Assembly (NCBI GenBank): GCA_013698165.1
Contig: JACCVN010000148.1
Coordinates: 1-9,436, forward strand
Length of the DNA stretch: 9,436 nucleotides
Origin: Parachlamydiaceae bacterium
GTDB taxonomy: Bacteria; Chlamydiota; Chlamydiia; Chlamydiales; Parachlamydiaceae
Direction of reading: 5' to 3'
Position numbers and translations under genes: made by a program. Each line of letters starts with the position of its first letter. Position 1 is the first letter of the stretch. The notes beneath the pieces are model-generated. The model was not told where the DNA came from. It worked only from the letters and a program-made list of their open reading frames with translations, and made no database searches. This document shows positions 6,896-9,436 of the stretch, one piece after another.

Positions 6896-9412
6896 TTGGC
6901 TAAAAATCTGAAATTAAACATCAAAAATGCCCAAATTGCACAGGCTATAGATCTTGAGGGGCTAAAAAGTAAACTCGCCAAAAAGAAAGAGGTTCCCTCT
7001 GAGATTGTCGCTGAGAAAACTACCCAAGATTTAGAACCTTTAGGCCTTCCAGCTAAAGACGCCCTTTCTGACTCGTCAAAAGAAGATGCTCCTCGCGTTC
7101 GCGCAAGAACAAAATCTGCTTTTGCTGAACCGACCTCCGCAGAATTGCGAGCTAAAGAAGCTAGTCAAGAATCCTCACCCGTTGTGACGCCTAGATCGTC
7201 ATTTCATGAGAACCTTGCTGAAAGCAAAGATGAAGAGGTGCCAAAGCGCAAAACTAGTGAAGAACTACGTAAAGAAATTTTTGGTGATGAGCCGGTTTCT
7301 GCACAGTCTGCTTCATCTCCTTTTGAGCAAGAAAAAGAAATTTCTTCTTTTGAGAAGGACACACCCGTAGTAGTAGAAAGGATGGAACCTGTGGCAGCGA
7401 CGATACCGCCTCCGCCACCTCCACTTCCTTATCTGCCTTCGATTCAAAAGATGGCTATCGAAGCAAAGCCTGTGGAAAAAGCAGCCCCAGCTCCAGTAGG
7501 AGAGAAAGTTTTTACAACGTTACCTCCGAGAGAAAAATTGGGACCGACAGGCCGTCATGTGAAAGACCTATTGCCAAAGCAGCGTGAACTTCCGCCAAGA
7601 CCGGCAGCTCCAAGGCAAGAAGAACAGCGCAGACCGATAGCTGGAGAACAAGTTCCTCCCGGAGCTCCGAAGCCTAAGACTCCTGAGCAAAAGGCTAACG
7701 AAGCAGAATTGGCTAAAAAAGCGTTGATCAACAAGCCGGCTAAAGCCAAAGAGTTTCGTGATATCAAGCCTGCAGCTCCACGGAAAGTTGAGCCAACACG
7801 CAGTTTTGATGCACGTGATCGCCAAGGCCTTCGCGCTTCTGAAGAGACTCCAACATGGCGCAAAAGACGGCAAAAACAGGCGCATCGTCTGCAAGAAGAC
7901 ACGACAATACGCCCAACTACCCTGAAAGTGCGCATGCCGATTGTCATTAAAGATCTTGCGGCAGAAATGAAGCTAAAGGCTTCTCAATTGATTCAAAAGC
8001 TTTTCATGCAAGGCGTGATTGTCACTCTTAACGACTTTCTTGATGATGAAACAACTATTCAACTGTTGGGTCAGGAGTTCGGTTGTGAAATCACTATAGA
8101 TACAGCTGAGAAACAACGTCTGCAAGTGACTGATAAAACAATCAGAGAAGAAATTGCCGAGTCTGATTCAGAAAAATTGATCATCCGACCACCAATAGTT
8201 GCCTTTATGGGCCACGTTGACCATGGTAAAACTAGTTTGATCGATGCCATTCGTAAGAGCGATCGCGCTGCCGGTGAAGCAGGCGCAATTACGCAGCATA
8301 TTGGAGCATTTAAGTGCCATACCGCTATCGGCGATATTGCCATCTTAGATACTCCAGGTCACGAAGCGTTTTCTGCTATGAGAGCTCGTGGTGCCGATGT
8401 CACAGATATTGTTGTGCTTGTTGTTGCTGGTGACGAAGGTATTCGCCAACAAACAATCGAAGCTATCCAGCATGCAAAAGCTGCAAAAGTCTCTATTGTT
8501 GTTGCCATCAATAAATCTGATAAGCCGAATTTTAATGTCGAACAGATCTATCGCCAACTTTCAGAGCATGAACTGCTTCCAGAAGCGTGGGGTGGAGAAA
8601 CGATTACAGTCAATTGCTCAGCAGTTACCGGAGATGGTATCCAACAGCTACTAGAAATGTTAGCCCTGCAGGCTGAAGTTCTGGAGTTAAAATCTGATCC
8701 GACTAAAAGAGCAAGGGGTTCTGTACTTGAATCAGAAATGCATAAAGGAATGGGTGCTGTCGCAACTGTACTTGTTCAAAATGGAACGTTACGCCTTGGT
8801 GATGCGCTGGTATTTGGCCAGACATGGGGTCGCATTAAAACTATGCACGATGAAAATGGCAAGAATCTCTTGACTGCAGGTCCTTCAACTCCGGTAGAAA
8901 TCACTGGGCTATCAGGACTGCCTGAAGCCGGCGAAGAATTTATTATCGTGAAAAATGAGCGTGAAGCCCGTGAGATTGCAGAAGGAAGAAGTCAGGATAT
9001 TCGTCAGAACCATTTCCAGCTGAAAAAGAAAATGTCGATGGAAAACCTTTTCCTGCAAGCTGCCGAAGGTCCTTCAATAAAGACATTGAATATCGTTTTA
9101 CGTGCCGACGTTCAAGGTTCGTTAGAAGCTTTGAAGACTGCATTAATGAAGATTCACTCTAAGAAAGCTGAAATCAATATTATCTCCACAGGTGTTGGCG
9201 AAGTATTGGAATCCGACGTCCAATTGGCTGCGGCCTCGAAAGCTGTGATCATCGGTTTCCATACTCAGATCGAAAGCCATGCTGATGAGCTTGTAAAACA
9301 ACTTAGCGTACAAGTTAAGTTGCACAATATCATCTACCATGCTATTGACGATGTGAAAGCGATCTTGGCAGATCTACTTGATAAAGTAGCGATTGAGTCC
9401 GACAAAGGTTAG
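6896..9412 (+). CDS. infB: Translation initiation factor IF2, frame interrupted by TAG before the C2 domain
   Basis: IF2 is the GTPase that brings fMet-tRNA to the 30S subunit and promotes 50S joining. The visible 838 residues start at TTG with AKNLKLNIKNAQ, similar to chlamydial IF2. A charged, proline-rich linker follows to about 335, including six prolines at 171-176. The conserved IF2 N-terminal module lies near 340-400 (MPIVIKDLAAEMKLKASQLI). The GTPase domain has G1 GHVDHGKT (439-446), G3 DTPGHE (485-490), G4 NKSDKP (539-544) and G5 SAVTGDG (575-581). Domain II begins near 606 (GSVLESEMHKGMGAVATVLV) and C1 near 726 (RADVQGSLEAL). The frame stops at TAG 9410-9412, after IESDKG, about 90-100 residues before the usual end, so the fMet-tRNA-binding C2 domain is missing unless UAG is read through. 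The bases after the TAG keep the frame and match C2. rbfA and truB would be expected downstream. Confidence 0.93.
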   Translation: MAKNLKLNIKNAQIAQAIDLEGLKSKLAKKKEVPSEIVAEKTTQDLEPLGLPAKDALSDSSKEDAPRVRARTKSAFAEPTSAELRAKEASQESSPVVTPRSSFHENLAESKDEEVPKRKTSEELRKEIFGDEPVSAQSASSPFEQEKEISSFEKDTPVVVERMEPVAATIPPPPPPLPYLPSIQKMAIEAKPVEKAAPAPVGEKVFTTLPPREKLGPTGRHVKDLLPKQRELPPRPAAPRQEEQRRPIAGEQVPPGAPKPKTPEQKANEAELAKKALINKPAKAKEFRDIKPAAPRKVEPTRSFDARDRQGLRASEETPTWRKRRQKQAHRLQEDTTIRPTTLKVRMPIVIKDLAAEMKLKASQLIQKLFMQGVIVTLNDFLDDETTIQLLGQEFGCEITIDTAEKQRLQVTDKTIREEIAESDSEKLIIRPPIVAFMGHVDHGKTSLIDAIRKSDRAAGEAGAITQHIGAFKCHTAIGDIAILDTPGHEAFSAMRARGADVTDIVVLVVAGDEGIRQQTIEAIQHAKAAKVSIVVAINKSDKPNFNVEQIYRQLSEHELLPEAWGGETITVNCSAVTGDGIQQLLEMLALQAEVLELKSDPTKRARGSVLESEMHKGMGAVATVLVQNGTLRLGDALVFGQTWGRIKTMHDENGKNLLTAGPSTPVEITGLSGLPEAGEEFIIVKNEREAREIAEGRSQDIRQNHFQLKKKMSMENLFLQAAEGPSIKTLNIVLRADVQGSLEALKTALMKIHSKKAEINIISTGVGEVLESDVQLAAASKAVIIGFHTQIESHADELVKQLSVQVKLHNIIYHAIDDVKAILADLLDKVAIESDKG

Positions 9413-9436
9413 ACTGAAGTTAAAGCGATCTTTAAT
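9410..9436 (+). other. In-frame TAG in infB followed by the start of the IF2 C2 domain
   Basis: Codon 839 of infB is TAG. The next eight codons, up to the window edge, read T-E-V-K-A-I-F-N in the same frame. Aligned by eye with remembered family sequences, GxTEVKAIFN matches GLAEVRDVFK of E. coli and GQAEVRQTFK of B. subtilis, so TAG occupies a position where homologues carry a variable residue such as Leu, Gln, Thr or Lys. TAG is one base away from CAG (Gln), TTG (Leu) and AAG (Lys). The rest of the domain lies outside the window. Confidence 0.85.

Noticed and set aside
7555..7947. 130-codon open frame on the minus strand opposite the IF2 linker
   Set aside because: It is rich in Arg, Ser, Cys and Gly in the way expected from the complement of a Pro/Ala/Lys-rich coding region, and it has no recognisable motif.
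9380..9436. Frameshift as the cause of the infB interruption
   Set aside because: The residues directly after the TAG continue the IF2 alignment in the same frame, so only the stop codon itself interrupts it.

Overview
The window most likely comes from a member of the Chlamydiae, probably one of the environmental (Parachlamydiales-like) lineages. This is inferred from the rpsA-nusA-infB gene order, from an IF2 N-terminus containing KNLKLNIKNAQ that resembles chlamydial IF2, from a short NusA with a single recognisable C-terminal helix-hairpin-helix unit, and from a BrnQ-type carrier fragment. No 16S rRNA or other taxonomic marker is present, so the family is not fixed.

Layout. Positions 1-198 hold the C-terminal end of a BrnQ-type branched-chain amino acid carrier on the plus strand. 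After a 94-base convergent gap with no clear terminator, the minus strand carries, in transcription order, a QueD/PTPS-family enzyme (3567-3196), a 158-base spacer, a short aspartokinase-family protein without ACT domains (3037-2240), and six bases later a 646-residue protein that I do not recognise (2233-293). The plus strand then carries the main block: rpsA (six-domain ribosomal protein S1, 3739-5502), nusA (5618-6892) and infB (IF2, TTG start at 6896). A candidate promoter and a strong Shine-Dalgarno lie before rpsA. A 14-bp hairpin without a T-tract sits between rpsA and nusA. infB follows the nusA stop codon after one codon.

The plus-strand block is a translation/transcription-elongation cluster: S1 delivers mRNA to the 30S subunit, NusA acts on RNA polymerase pausing and antitermination, and IF2 delivers fMet-tRNA. 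The minus-strand genes look like a separate metabolic/unknown unit with no obvious functional link to it.

The most notable observation is at the right edge. The infB reading frame is interrupted by TAG at 9410-9412, exactly where other IF2 proteins run on into their fMet-tRNA-binding C-terminal domain. The eight codons remaining in the window continue in the same frame as T-E-V-K-A-I-F-N, which matches the start of that domain (E. coli GLAEVRDVFK, B. subtilis GQAEVRQTFK). A second TAG, ending the aspartokinase, is also in frame with the next gene. Three explanations remain open: a base error, a genuine nonsense mutation, or translation through UAG (suppression or reassignment). The window alone cannot decide between them. 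Large TAG-free genes here argue that any sense use of TAG is rare.
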